Assembly: GCA_033816765.1 (NCBI GenBank)
Contig: CM066290.1
Span: forward strand, 62,001-126,000
Direction: 5' to 3'
DNA length: 64,000 bases
Origin: Nothopassalora personata
Taxonomy: Eukaryota > Ascomycota > Dothideomycetes > Mycosphaerellales > Mycosphaerellaceae
This document shows positions 53,850 to 63,649 of the stretch, piece after piece. Each line of letters begins with the position of its first letter. Position 1 is the stretch's first letter. The notes beneath the pieces are model-generated. The model was not told the origin of the DNA, did no database searches, and saw nothing but the letters and a program-made list of their open reading frames with translations. Made by a program: the position numbers and the translations under genes.

Positions 53850-55946
53850 ATGAGTGCTACTCAGGCAGCTGGTAGGGGAACACCCGCCCCCAGCGAAGCA
53901 GGAAGCATCCGCCGTGCGCCACCGCAACAAACCACCATGAAGGACGATGAGTCTGATGACGACGACGAACCCGTTCCTAGGAAGAAGGACGTTAAGGCTG
54001 CCAAGCCGGACCTCTTCTATGGAGACAGGGCCAAGTTCGATGATTGGGTCAATCAAATGGATATGTACCTCATGTTCAACCCAGTCGACTCCGACAAGAG
54101 AACTATTTTCGCCATCACGTTCCTTCGTGGAAGCGCGCAGAACTGGATCAAGCCGTACCTCAAGGAATACCTTGACGGTACGGGACAACGAGACCCCACC
54201 GGAATGTTCAGGAACTACACCCTCTTTAAGGACAAGATGAAGTCTATCTTTGGGACTTCCAACGAGGTTCAACAGGCCATACGAATAATCCAACACCTGA
54301 AGCAGAAGACGTCTACTTCGGAGTACGCGGCCAAGTTTGAAGAATACGGACAGATTACCGGATGGGACCAGACGGCGTTGATGACAATGTTCAGACGTGG
54401 ACTCAAGGACTCCGTCAAGGACGAGCTCATGAGACACGGAGGACAGGTCGACACCCTCGAGCGACTGATGCGAGCATCGATTGAGATCGACGATCAGTTG
54501 TGGGAACGTTACCAGGAAAAGAAATACGACTCCAAAGTGGGAGGCATGGCAGGATACGTTCCGGATCGCAAGCCTTCTACGGGCTACGTTGCGAAGGGGA
54601 ACTTTCCGCGACACAACCAGCCCTACTACGGACCACAACCAATGGAGCTGGACGTTACCCAACGAGGAGAAAGGATCGACAGAGGCAAGGGCCGAGGAAA
54701 GCCCTTCAAGGGAAAAGGAAAACCGACATGCTACGCGTGTGGCAAGGAAGGCCACATGGCGCGGGATTGCCGCGGTAAAAATATGGTGCGCCGCGAGCAG
54801 TTCAACATGATGCAACCACGAACTAGTAAACCTGGGAGCAGCGTTGGGACTCTGGGAGACACCGACTATACTCAGGGAGTGGAAGGAAGAGTTAACGAAG
54901 GACCTTCCTTGGACCCCTCGATGGGACGAGGAGGATACCATGGTCAAGAGGACCAGCCACAACAGTTCACAGAAACATGCGAACTCGAACAACTTCTCCA
55001 GGAAAGGAACGACCTCGATAATGCATTCGACCAGATTGACACCTGGATGTATCTTCACGAGGACCGGATAGATCTCACAGCTATACAACAACACGACGAC
55101 CTCCATAAGCGATGGTGGGAAATAACCAGCGAGATCGAACGACAGGAGAAACGAGAATTCGGCATGATAGCGCGGGGAAACGAGGCTGCTACGGGCCCTC
55201 GAAATGGTCACGGAACCCTTCATTGGAGCTTCTGTTACCAAGACTCGTGCTCGATCCACTACTCCGCGAAGGAAGGAGCAGGGTATTGGCCACAACAGCC
55301 AAGGGGAACCCTGGGAGCTCAGCACAGGCAAGATGCCAGGCTCCGAGAAGTGGACATTGATGAGTCTTGCTTCGATGATGAAGACAAAGAAAACCAGGAA
55401 CCAACATGGGATGGACGATGGTCCCCCGTACAACAAGAAGAAACCCTGGATACCATCGAAGAAGATCATACCCCGGAAGAGTCGAGCGAGGACTCATCCG
55501 AAGGAGAAGAGAGCGAAACTGACGACGACAATGAAGTCTTGACGTTCACGATAGACGCACCCAAGAAGTTCTACGACATTATTGTCTATCTGACGCGCAA
55601 GCACGAAGAATTCCTACCCAAGGTCTCGGGCAAGAGATACTTGCATCCAGTCGAATTTGACAAGACACTCGACACTATGCGAGCAATGACCGAGCGACCA
55701 CCAATAGGAAGCAAGATGATAGGTACCGGGTACCTTACACCGTTAGGGATATTTGTATCCAACGAATTACGCCAAGCAGTACAGCACGTACGTGCTCTCT
55801 ACTCAGAATCGCAGAAGATCCAGGAACGCAACAAACTACAGGTGTGGACACAGAGCAACGGGCTACAGGTTCTAGCCGAAGCATCTAGGCACGAAGCACA
55901 GCGAACCACATACCATTCGGGAAAAGGATCAGCTCCCCAGGAATGA
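53850..55946 (+). CDS. gag: Gag polyprotein of element 3
   Basis: This encodes 698 residues from the first ATG after the LTR (53850); an in-frame TTG at 53835 is not needed. The capsid-like domain spans roughly residues 45-230 (KFDDWVNQMDMYLMFNPV, FLRGSAQNWIKPYLKEYL, STSEYAAKFEEYGQITGW). A basic linker and a CCHC knuckle (CYACGKEGHMARDC) follow near residue 293. The remaining 390 residues are acidic and unusual for a Gag (DEDKENQEPTWDG; EEDHTPEESSEDSSEGEESE), so this Gag is about twice the usual length. It ends at TGA 55944-55946, overlapping the pol ATG by four bases (ATGA). Confidence 0.92.
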   Translation: MSATQAAGRGTPAPSEAGSIRRAPPQQTTMKDDESDDDDEPVPRKKDVKAAKPDLFYGDRAKFDDWVNQMDMYLMFNPVDSDKRTIFAITFLRGSAQNWIKPYLKEYLDGTGQRDPTGMFRNYTLFKDKMKSIFGTSNEVQQAIRIIQHLKQKTSTSEYAAKFEEYGQITGWDQTALMTMFRRGLKDSVKDELMRHGGQVDTLERLMRASIEIDDQLWERYQEKKYDSKVGGMAGYVPDRKPSTGYVAKGNFPRHNQPYYGPQPMELDVTQRGERIDRGKGRGKPFKGKGKPTCYACGKEGHMARDCRGKNMVRREQFNMMQPRTSKPGSSVGTLGDTDYTQGVEGRVNEGPSLDPSMGRGGYHGQEDQPQQFTETCELEQLLQERNDLDNAFDQIDTWMYLHEDRIDLTAIQQHDDLHKRWWEITSEIERQEKREFGMIARGNEAATGPRNGHGTLHWSFCYQDSCSIHYSAKEGAGYWPQQPRGTLGAQHRQDARLREVDIDESCFDDEDKENQEPTWDGRWSPVQQEETLDTIEEDHTPEESSEDSSEGEESETDDDNEVLTFTIDAPKKFYDIIVYLTRKHEEFLPKVSGKRYLHPVEFDKTLDTMRAMTERPPIGSKMIGTGYLTPLGIFVSNELRQAVQHVRALYSESQKIQERNKLQVWTQSNGLQVLAEASRHEAQRTTYHSGKGSAPQE
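55943..55946 (+). promoter_or_regulatory. ATGA stop/start overlap between gag and pol
   Basis: The pol start codon ATG (55943-55945) overlaps the gag stop TGA (55944-55946). Such AUGA junctions support coupled termination-reinitiation in several fungal RNA viruses. Here the geometry suggests that Pol is made as a separate protein rather than a Gag-Pol fusion. Confidence 0.65.
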
Positions 55947-58900
55947 GCGGCCAAAGGGAGTTATGCAACACAGAAGCTCGAGCATCGACATCACTAACAG
56001 TTTTCCAAACCAAAGCAATCGTCAACGGACACAGAACTAGTGTCATGATCGACTCCGGAGCAGCGGGGAATTTTGTCTCCAAGTCTTTCGCAAGAAGAAA
56101 CGGGTTAGCTACCCTGAAGAAGAAATGGGGTTACGAGTTGATCGCGGTAGACGGATCATCGTTACCTAACGTGGAATGGGAGACGACACCATTGCCACTG
56201 GCTATCCAACAGCACCACGAGAATATTACCTTGGATGTCACTGATATGGCCAGTCATGACATAGTATTAGGTATGCCTTGGTTGAGACAGCACAACCCAG
56301 CAATCGACTGGAGGAGAGGAGTACTCACATTTAGGGAATGCAATTGCGTTATTGGCATTCAGCCTACGCATCGACAGCGGACGATGGTAGATGAGGCAAG
56401 GAAACAGCTCAACGCATTCGAGCTTGCGCCGAACAGAAGGACAGAAGAACCACCTTCGACCGGGACAGATACTGGCGTGGGGCCGCCGGATCACGAAGTC
56501 ACTGGAACGGATGGACGTAACGCACCATCGAAGGATACTGGCATATCGGAACCAGCTATCCCCAAGGAGTACCTCAAGTGGAAGAGGCTCTTTGAAGAGG
56601 AAAAGGGCAAAGACGCCTTACCTAAACATCAACCATGGGACCACAAGATAAACATTCAGCCAGGGAAAGAGCCTCCATGGGGACCCCTATATCAAATGTC
56701 CGAGAAAGAGCTAGAAACCCTACGAGAATGGCTGAAGGAGAAACTCGCCAAAGGATGGATACGACGGTCCACCTCAAGCGCGGGAACTCCATGTATGTTT
56801 GTTCCAAAGCAGAACGGGAAACTACGACTCGTCCAAGACTACCGAAAGTTGAACGAGATCACCATCAAGAACCGATACCCACTACCGAATATCGAAGAAG
56901 CACAGGACAGACTTACTGGATCAGACTGGTACACGAAGATCGATCTACGAGACGCCTTCTACGCTATACGCATGGCAGAAGGAGAGGAATGGAAAACCGC
57001 ATTTAGAACACGATACGGACTCTACGAATTCTTGGTTATGCCTATGGGGTTAACCAACGCACCTGCATCCTGTCAAGATCTAGTCAATGAGACACTGAGA
57101 GACCTTCTCGACGTGTGCGTTATTGCCTACATGGACGACATCCTCGTCTATACTAGAGGATCGCTACAGGAACACATTACACGGGTCCAGGACGTCTTCG
57201 AGCGCCTTACCCGCGCAGGATTCAAGACGGCACCAGAGAAATGCGAATTCCACAAGAAACGAGTCAAATTCCTTGGATTTATTATAAGCACAACAGGAAT
57301 CCAGATCGACCCAGCAAAGACACAGTCTATCCAAGAATGGCCGACACCAGCTAATGTCAAGGACGTACAATCCTTCCTAGGACTCGCGAACTACAACAGG
57401 AAGTTCATCAAGGATTACTCTAAGACAGCTGCGGCTATGACAGCGCTCACACGAAAGGATACCAAATGGAAATGGGGCAGCAAAGAACAACAAGCGTTCC
57501 AACTACTGAAGGAACAATGCACCCGAGCACCTACACTACGATTATTCGACGGCACAAAAGAAGTCCAGATTGAGACTGACGCATCGGACATGGCTATAGG
57601 AGCATGCCTCACGCAGGAGCATGATGGGAAACGACACCCAGTGGCCTATTACTCAAGGAAAATGACACCCGCGGAACGAAACTACGACATCCATGATAAA
57701 GAACTTCTCGCTATTGTCGCTGCAATGCAGCACTGGAGGGTATACGCGGAAGGAGCACCTAAGCTGACGATTCTTTCTGATCACAAGAATCTCACTTACT
57801 TCACTACGACGAAAGTGCTGACACGAAGACAGTCCCGCTGGTCGGAACTGCTTGGTCAGTACAAGTTCGAAATCCGCTATACACCCGGAAAGGACAACGG
57901 CAGGGCCGACGCACTGAGCCGAAGAAGCGACTACATGGAAGGAAAAGAACCAGTGCAGCAACAAATATTGAAGACTAACCACGACGGAAGTCTTAGCGCC
58001 AACACAAAGGAGTTTAACAGCATAGTGCGCGTTCTTCAGGACACAGAAGAACAGTTCCCACTAGCACAAGGAAAATACCAAGTACCGAAGGAACGAGAAC
58101 AAGAATGCATACAGCAACATCACGACAACCCCGTATACGGACATCCTGGAACCACGAAGACTCTCGAGATCATACGACGCAGCTTCTCTTTCCCACAGAT
58201 GAGACAAAAGGTGCTTCAGTACATCAAAGAATGCACACACTGCCAACGAAACAAGGCTGCAAGACACGAGAAGTACGGAGAAATACAGTTCAGGACACCA
58301 CCGACACAACCATGGGAAGAAGTTACGATGGACTTCATTACAAAGCTCCCTATCTCTACGGACAAAGCAAACGGGACAAGGTGCGACATGATACTTGTTA
58401 TGGTCGATCGACTAACCAAATATGCACACTTCATACCTGCTAGCGAGACATACACAGCAGAACAACTCGGATACCTCGTTCTCGATAGACTAGTACGGTA
58501 CCACGGATTCCCCAAAGTCTTCATTACAGACAGAGACAAGCTATTTACATCAAACTACTGGAAGACCCTTGTAGCAGAAATTGGTATACGACACAAGCTG
58601 TCCACGGCGTACCATCCACAGACGGACGGTCAGACGGAAAGAACAAATCAGACATTGGAACAGTACCTGCGACACTACGTCAACTACGCACAAGACAACT
58701 GGGTATCACTCCTACCTATGGCACAACTTGCACTAAACAATCACGAATCAGAAACTACAAAAGAGACACCGTTCTTCGCCAACTACGGCAAGCATCCAAA
58801 CCTGTTCGGAGAACGGCAAGGCCACCCGCAAGCGGAAAGAGCAATTACGGCTACAGAGAGCCTACGAAAAATACACGACAAGCTCAATTCCAGAATTCAA

Positions 58901-59350
58901 CAACAACAGACAATACTTACGAAAACACGAGCGAAACGACAAATGGCACCTCAGCTTAAGAAGGGGGATAAGGTCTACCTCCTTACCGCAAAATTGAGAA
59001 CAAGAAGGAAGACCAAAAAACTGGACCATGTGAAAGTCGGACCATTTCTCGTTGAGGAAGTACGAGGACCAACCAACTACCGACTGCAATTGCCAAAGGA
59101 CGCAAAAATCCACCCAGTATTCCACATTTCCAAGCTAGAACCAGCAGACCCCAAAACACCATGCCAACAGACATTCCATTTCCAGACGGAAGAAGAAGAC
59201 GAATTCGAAGTCGAAAAGATCCTGCAAAAGCGAGGTCAGCACTACCTCGTCAAATGGAAAGGATACGACGACTCAGAAAATACCTGGGAACCAGAAAAGA
59301 ACCTTCAGAACTGTCAGCAAAGGATCAAACAATTTCGGGAACGAGAGTGA
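55943..59350 (+). CDS. pol: Pol polyprotein of element 3 (PR-RT-RNase H-IN-chromodomain)
   Basis: 1,135 residues. Protease: IDSGAAGNFVS near 37 and IVLGMPWL near 108. RT: RLVQDYRKLN near 295 and catalytic YMDDIL near 396. RNase H: ETDASD near 543 and GRADALSRR near 655. Integrase: zinc domain HPGTTKT...CTHCQRNK near 735-770, then catalytic Asp in MDFITKLP, Asp in ITDRDKLF and Glu in DGQTERTNQTLEQ. C-terminus: GPFLVEEVRGPTNYRLQLP, then a canonical chromodomain FEVEKILQKRGQHYLVKWKG with NTWEPEKNL near 1085-1130. All catalytic residues are present. It is closest in character to the MAGGY/CfT-1-type chromoviruses of filamentous ascomycetes. The stop is six bases from the stop of the convergent antisense gene. 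Confidence 0.94.
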   Translation: MSGQRELCNTEARASTSLTVFQTKAIVNGHRTSVMIDSGAAGNFVSKSFARRNGLATLKKKWGYELIAVDGSSLPNVEWETTPLPLAIQQHHENITLDVTDMASHDIVLGMPWLRQHNPAIDWRRGVLTFRECNCVIGIQPTHRQRTMVDEARKQLNAFELAPNRRTEEPPSTGTDTGVGPPDHEVTGTDGRNAPSKDTGISEPAIPKEYLKWKRLFEEEKGKDALPKHQPWDHKINIQPGKEPPWGPLYQMSEKELETLREWLKEKLAKGWIRRSTSSAGTPCMFVPKQNGKLRLVQDYRKLNEITIKNRYPLPNIEEAQDRLTGSDWYTKIDLRDAFYAIRMAEGEEWKTAFRTRYGLYEFLVMPMGLTNAPASCQDLVNETLRDLLDVCVIAYMDDILVYTRGSLQEHITRVQDVFERLTRAGFKTAPEKCEFHKKRVKFLGFIISTTGIQIDPAKTQSIQEWPTPANVKDVQSFLGLANYNRKFIKDYSKTAAAMTALTRKDTKWKWGSKEQQAFQLLKEQCTRAPTLRLFDGTKEVQIETDASDMAIGACLTQEHDGKRHPVAYYSRKMTPAERNYDIHDKELLAIVAAMQHWRVYAEGAPKLTILSDHKNLTYFTTTKVLTRRQSRWSELLGQYKFEIRYTPGKDNGRADALSRRSDYMEGKEPVQQQILKTNHDGSLSANTKEFNSIVRVLQDTEEQFPLAQGKYQVPKEREQECIQQHHDNPVYGHPGTTKTLEIIRRSFSFPQMRQKVLQYIKECTHCQRNKAARHEKYGEIQFRTPPTQPWEEVTMDFITKLPISTDKANGTRCDMILVMVDRLTKYAHFIPASETYTAEQLGYLVLDRLVRYHGFPKVFITDRDKLFTSNYWKTLVAEIGIRHKLSTAYHPQTDGQTERTNQTLEQYLRHYVNYAQDNWVSLLPMAQLALNNHESETTKETPFFANYGKHPNLFGERQGHPQAERAITATESLRKIHDKLNSRIQQQQTILTKTRAKRQMAPQLKKGDKVYLLTAKLRTRRKTKKLDHVKVGPFLVEEVRGPTNYRLQLPKDAKIHPVFHISKLEPADPKTPCQQTFHFQTEEEDEFEVEKILQKRGQHYLVKWKGYDDSENTWEPEKNLQNCQQRIKQFRERE

Positions 59351-59356
59351 CCTACG

Positions 59357-59860
59357 CTATAATCGAACTTCAGAACTCCCGGAGAAGACAAATGGAGACG
59401 CCACACCAATAGCCTCCAAGTCTTGGGCGAATGATTCTAGATCCGGAGGAGGATCGATATTCGAGGAGGATACCTCCCGGGAGACGCACGCAATCTTCGC
59501 GTTCAGCAGTTTGTTGTTCGCATCCCGGACCTTCGAGTTGCGATCTATCCGCGCCTGGAGCTCCGACATGCGAGAAAACAACCGAAGAGCTTCTCGCGTT
59601 GTCTCGTCCATCTCTTTCTTATCGGCCTCGATCCTAGCCGCGAGAGCGTCGTCCACCCGGTCTAGCTTCTCCCAGGAAGAAGTGACGCACTCCTTGCCGC
59701 GACGAGCACACTCTGCGCAAGGCATAAGGGAAAAATCCGCGATGTATACGCAGCAACGGCTACGAGAAGAGCAGAAATCGCAAGGGACTGGAGCGTCGAG
59801 GGGATTGGCGAGTATTCGTCGATGGCGAGAATGACGGTCGGAGGACTTGCGAGAAGACAT
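59357..59860 (-). CDS. Antisense cysteine-rich protein of element 3
   Basis: This encodes 167 residues from the ATG at 59860; a GTG upstream in frame (59875) is less likely. It is transcribed against pol, starting 95 bp inside the 3' LTR. The cysteine pattern is PCDFC, then RCCVY, then MPCAECARRGKEC, followed by SWEKLDRV and a long charged helical region (AARIEADKKEMDETTREALR; MSELQARIDRNSKVRDANNK), a likely coiled coil. The layout is Zn-cluster then coiled coil, as in dimeric fungal DNA-binding proteins, but the cysteine spacing is not Zn2Cys6. Element 2 has the same gene in the same place. Function unknown; control of the element or of RNA strand balance are guesses. Confidence 0.7.
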   Translation of the reverse strand: MSSRKSSDRHSRHRRILANPLDAPVPCDFCSSRSRCCVYIADFSLMPCAECARRGKECVTSSWEKLDRVDDALAARIEADKKEMDETTREALRLFSRMSELQARIDRNSKVRDANNKLLNAKIACVSREVSSSNIDPPPDLESFAQDLEAIGVASPFVFSGSSEVRL

Positions 59861-59935
59861 CGTTACAGTATCCACGAGGGCGGGGACAACCCTGATTATA
59901 TCATCTTACTAACACGTGACCGTGAGGACACGGCC

Positions 59936-59954
59936 AAAGGAAGGAGGGAGATGG
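59936..59954 (+). other. Polypurine tract of element 3
   Basis: The purine-rich run aaaggaaggagggagatgg lies directly before the 3' LTR and is the expected plus-strand primer. Element 2 has a similar tract (agggagggggatgg) before the same LTR start. Confidence 0.8.
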
Positions 59955-60332
59955 TGTTACGGATCAATATGACGAGGACACTGCCCAGCCAATGGACGCC
60001 CTACAGCTCACAGGAAGCAAGGACCAATAAGATATGGCGCGACGCTGCAAGAGCGCGACGGCTGTCGAGCCTGCGCAATGTCGAGCCAGCGCGACACAGC
60101 GCGCCTGCCAAGAGCTTCGAGCCAGAAGCATTCTCCTATGTATTTAGGAACGCTGAGAAACCCTTATGGCTTCGAGGCGTTCAACTCATGTTACTATCTC
60201 ACTGATTGGAATACACCTCTTACTCCAATTATTGCACTTCGCTCTCAGCTCGCCTCAGCCTCTCCAAAGAATACCGCCACGTGACTTGACTTCTCTCCCC
60301 CCTTGAGATTAGCCCTGGAACGAGACATAACA
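59955..60332 (+). repeat. 3' LTR of element 3
   Basis: This is the second copy of the 378-bp LTR, followed by the target duplication cctac and the continuation of R5. No difference from the 5' LTR was seen. Confidence 0.94.
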
Positions 60333-60337
60333 CCTAC

Positions 60338-60676
60338 CTACACTACGATAACGATACGTACGAGACCCGTAGGCGGGTCGTATAGTAACGGAATCTATAA
60401 GAAGTAGATAGATTACTTATATAGAAACCTCCTAAAGCCGCGAGCTAAGGGTAGCTCGTCCTAGAAGGGGAGGTAGTTATAAGGGTAGCCTATAGCTAAC
60501 TCTTATATATAATGCGGCTATGCCCGGCTTAGTATACCGCACGTAACGCGTATACGTACACTAGGAGACGCGTATAGAGTCGATAGAAGAAAGTAAGCTT
60601 TATTTTATTAACGATTAGAAGATCGTAGGCGTGCTATACATTACGACATCCCCTTATAGCCTTACGGCCCTTATAC
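60338..60676. repeat. Repeat R5, second copy (right part)
   Basis: This continues 53449 and matches 20356-20692, ending in cgacatccccttat...cttatac. The next base belongs to the giant element fragment. Confidence 0.8.
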
Positions 60677-60679
60677 CGA

Positions 60680-61987
60680 TGCCCTAGCGGGTTTAAAGTC
60701 TTAGAACGATAACGAAGTTATCCTTAATACTAGAAAGTAGCTTAATGCTACGGTCCGCCTAGACTTAGAGCTCTTCTATAAGAAGATACATAAGTAGCGC
60801 GTCCGAGCTATAAAATTAATAGACAAGTAGCTTAGCTTAGTTACTACTCTCGAGTAGCTATACTTTATAAGCGAAGGGCGCGATAAGAGCTTCTTCCGTA
60901 ACTACTATAGGAACTTTACTAACTAGCCGCTTAGGGCCGCGTCTAATAAGACTAGTGTTAGCTACGATAACGAGTAGGTCTAGATAAAGGAGTTATATAA
61001 GAATAAGTAGAACTAAGTAGTTAGTACGGGCTTATAGGCTCCTAGTTTCTAGTTGATTTTCCGGCTATAGCTATAGCCTATAGGTACTAGTTCCTAGTTC
61101 TAATTCTAGTTCTAGTTCTAGTTAATGCTTCGGGTACGGGTGCTTCTAGTCCTTAGATCTTACTTGTTTCTTATAGTTACTTATCTTTCCTTAACTAACT
61201 TTCTAGCTACGCGATAGACTCGTCTTTAGATTTATTAGGTCACTAGTACTAACACTTACTTGTTTTATGAATAGCGTTCGTATTATTCGACTATCTAGCC
61301 CGTTCAATTAATGCTAATATAGCTACCTATTCCCTCGCTAGTTTCGTAGTATACGTTAACGTAGTGCGACGGGCGTAAGTCGCGGTTATTAACGTTACTA
61401 TTACGGTCTCTATTAGAAGAATCCTTTCGATCTTTATAAATTATCGCTAGTAGGCCCTAGGATTGCCTAACATCTTATATATTAAGCTAAATAATAGGGT
61501 AAGCTATTATGCTACTATAAGACTACCTTAGCTTATAGCGACTAACTGCGCTACCTATAGTACCCGAGCTCACTACTTTAGAACCTAAGGATAGGTTCGT
61601 AATAGGGGAGGATATATTAACGACTAATAGGTTGTGTTAACCTTAGGTTTAGTAGGGGTCCCTTAGGTCTAACTTACCCTAATTTTATTTTAGTTTAATT
61701 AGACATTTAGATAAGCTAGTAGGACCTAGTATAGCTATTAAGATATATACTACGTAGTTAAGCATTGTAAGCGTAGCATTAAAAAAACAATTCAATTTAT
61801 ACCTCTCGAGTAGAGGGTATAGGGGTTTAAGTCCGCTAATCCTCTTCTTTATCTAGCTACTACGCTGCTCGTTACGTGACCTAGTTTCACGGTCCCGGGA
61901 CCGGCAAATACCCCTACTTACATAAGCGCCGCTCTATACTACTACAACTCGGACTAGCCTATATAGGGTAGTTAGTAGACATTAATA
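60680..61987 (+). mobile_element. Giant element copy C: 3' end only
   Basis: This holds the last part of ORF3 (from the segment matching 16277 in copy A), the 12-bp minisatellite, the polypurine tract (aataggggaggata) and the 3' LTR (61615-61987) with the palindrome at 61884-61909. It is truncated at the 5' side where R5 ends. It provides a third, independent sample of the ORF3 C-terminus. Confidence 0.8.
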
Positions 61988-62516
61988 GCTTCGTCTAAAG
62001 CTATAGTAGTGCTAGCGGGTCGCTAGGTAGTCGCTAGCGAGGAGCTAGTAGATTACTAGTAGTACGGGTACGGTGCCTACGAGAACGTAGTATAAGAAAA
62101 AAGAAGGGAAAGGAGGGAGAGGGTATACTTCTTAAACTCTCGAGTTAGTTAACCCGGTAACTATAACTTCTACTACCTATACCCTAATAATAATACGTAC
62201 GAGACCAGTAGGTAGGTTATATAGTAACGGAATCTACGAGAAGTAGATAGATTACTTATATAGAAACCTCCTAAAGCCGCGAGCTAAGGGTAGCTCGTCC
62301 TAGAAGGGGAGGTAGTTATAAGGGTAGCCTATAGCTAACTCTTATATATAATGCGGCTATGCCCGGCTTAGTATACCGCACGTAACGCGTATACGTACAC
62401 TAGGAGACGCGTATAGCGTCGATAGAAGAAAGTAAGCTTTAGTTTATCTACGATTAGAAGATCGTAGGCGTGCTATATATTACGACATCCCCTTATAGCC
62501 TGACGGTCCTTATACC
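61988..62516. repeat. Repeat R5, third copy (3' part)
   Basis: This matches about 20162-20692 and the equivalent of 53270-53449 plus 60338-60676. It begins at the end of copy C's LTR and ends in ccttatac. The 37-bp core (62018-62054) is in the same orientation as at 53293. Confidence 0.8.
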
Positions 62517-63195
62517 TTCCTAAGAGTTATAAACATTCTCTCTAGGGTAGTTAATTCTAAGGTATTATTATATCTCTATGTTCTAAGCTATTTAATATAG
62601 TTTAGGCCTTTAATAAAGTATAGTCTATAGATACTATCTAGGAGAATAAAGGAGGATTTAAGTAGTAACTTATTATTAACTAGGGAGGATCTAATAAATT
62701 ACTCTATAGTAGTCTTATAGTTATATACCTATACTTAAAAGTCTTTATAGTACTTTAATATATTAGGTCTTATAGTATCTAATTTAATATAACTAATTGC
62801 TATTAGAGTATTATATAGATCGATTATAATAATAGGCTTATGTATTGCCTTAATTAAATTATATAATTCCTTAGCTAACTTGTCTATATCTCTAAAGTTT
62901 AGCCTTAATATACAGTCTAATCTAGCTATAATTATGCTATAGGCTTATATATCCTCCTTCTTCTAGCGCTTATAGGCTACTATATATCCTATACTTCTAG
63001 TAATATCTTTAGGAGTCTTATTCTAGGTTATAGGTATATCTATAGTTCCTATAGTAGATATAGACCTTACTCTCTAGGTTTGTATATAAGCTGCCCTATT
63101 TAGAGTATACTTTAGATGAACCTAGTCTAGGTTATAGATAATATATCTAACTAGATCCTTCTCTAGTAGTACGCTAATTAGTATAGATTTCTATA
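62517..63195 (-). pseudogene. copia gag relic
   Basis: Read on the minus strand, a RIP-damaged frame shows the pattern of copia-type Gag: AYSIIIARLDCILRLNFRDI, DKLAKELYNLIKAIHKP, then a leucine-rich stretch ending near 62.52 kb. No protease or integrase follows within the window on that side. The assignment rests on pattern similarity only. Confidence 0.55.
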
Positions 63196-63204
63196 CCTAA
63201 AACT

Positions 63205-63632
63205 TGTTACGGAATGATTCCTATAGACCCTAGAATTATAACGATAAGACGAACACGTAACTTATCCTACCTAAGCGCTTAGACTTAGAGCAATTAGACT
63301 GCTTATGCTTAGACTAATTAGACTGCTTATGCTTAGACTAATTAGACTGCTTATGCTTAGAATAATTAGACTAATTACCGAGATCTACGAATCTCCTTTA
63401 TATTTAGGAACGCTAAGAACCCCTTATGGTTTCGAGGCGTTTAACTTACTATTTAATATTACTGTTTAGAATACACTATAACCTAACCTCTACCTTACTA
63501 CTACTTAGTCTTTATAAGACAAGATAGCTACTACTTTATTACTCTCCCTTAACTTCTTATTAGCCCGAGAACAAACCCGATTAAGCTTATCTTCTTAACT
63601 TGTAATATCATTAGGTTATACTAAACCTAACA
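63205..63632 (+). repeat. RIP-damaged LTR of element 3 family (relic R3b)
   Basis: This 428-bp LTR (tgttacgga...cctaaca) is followed by gctttaaacgccctc, the primer-site equivalent. It contains three tandem copies of a 24-bp unit (63293-63364; attagactgcttatgcttag plus acta) where the solo LTR at 20880 has two and element 3 none. Confidence 0.78.
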
Positions 63633-63649
63633 GCTTTAAACGCCCTCTA

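Larger units (their letters stand above)
53455..60332 (+). mobile_element. Element 3: intact Ty3 chromovirus with antisense gene
   Basis: This 6,878-bp element has 378-bp LTRs that look identical, target duplication cctac (53450-53454, 60333-60337), and an empty site in the R5 copy near 20352 (acacctacctatac). It has open gag and pol frames on the plus strand and a short gene on the minus strand just before the 3' LTR. RIP-damaged relatives lie at 36459, 20880, 40152 and 63205, yet this copy is un-mutated. It looks recently active. Confidence 0.95.

Noticed and set aside
53745..55469. 574-codon open frame on the minus strand opposite gag of element 3.
   Set aside because: It mirrors the codon structure of the intact gag, extends into the LTR and has no recognisable domain; a shadow frame.
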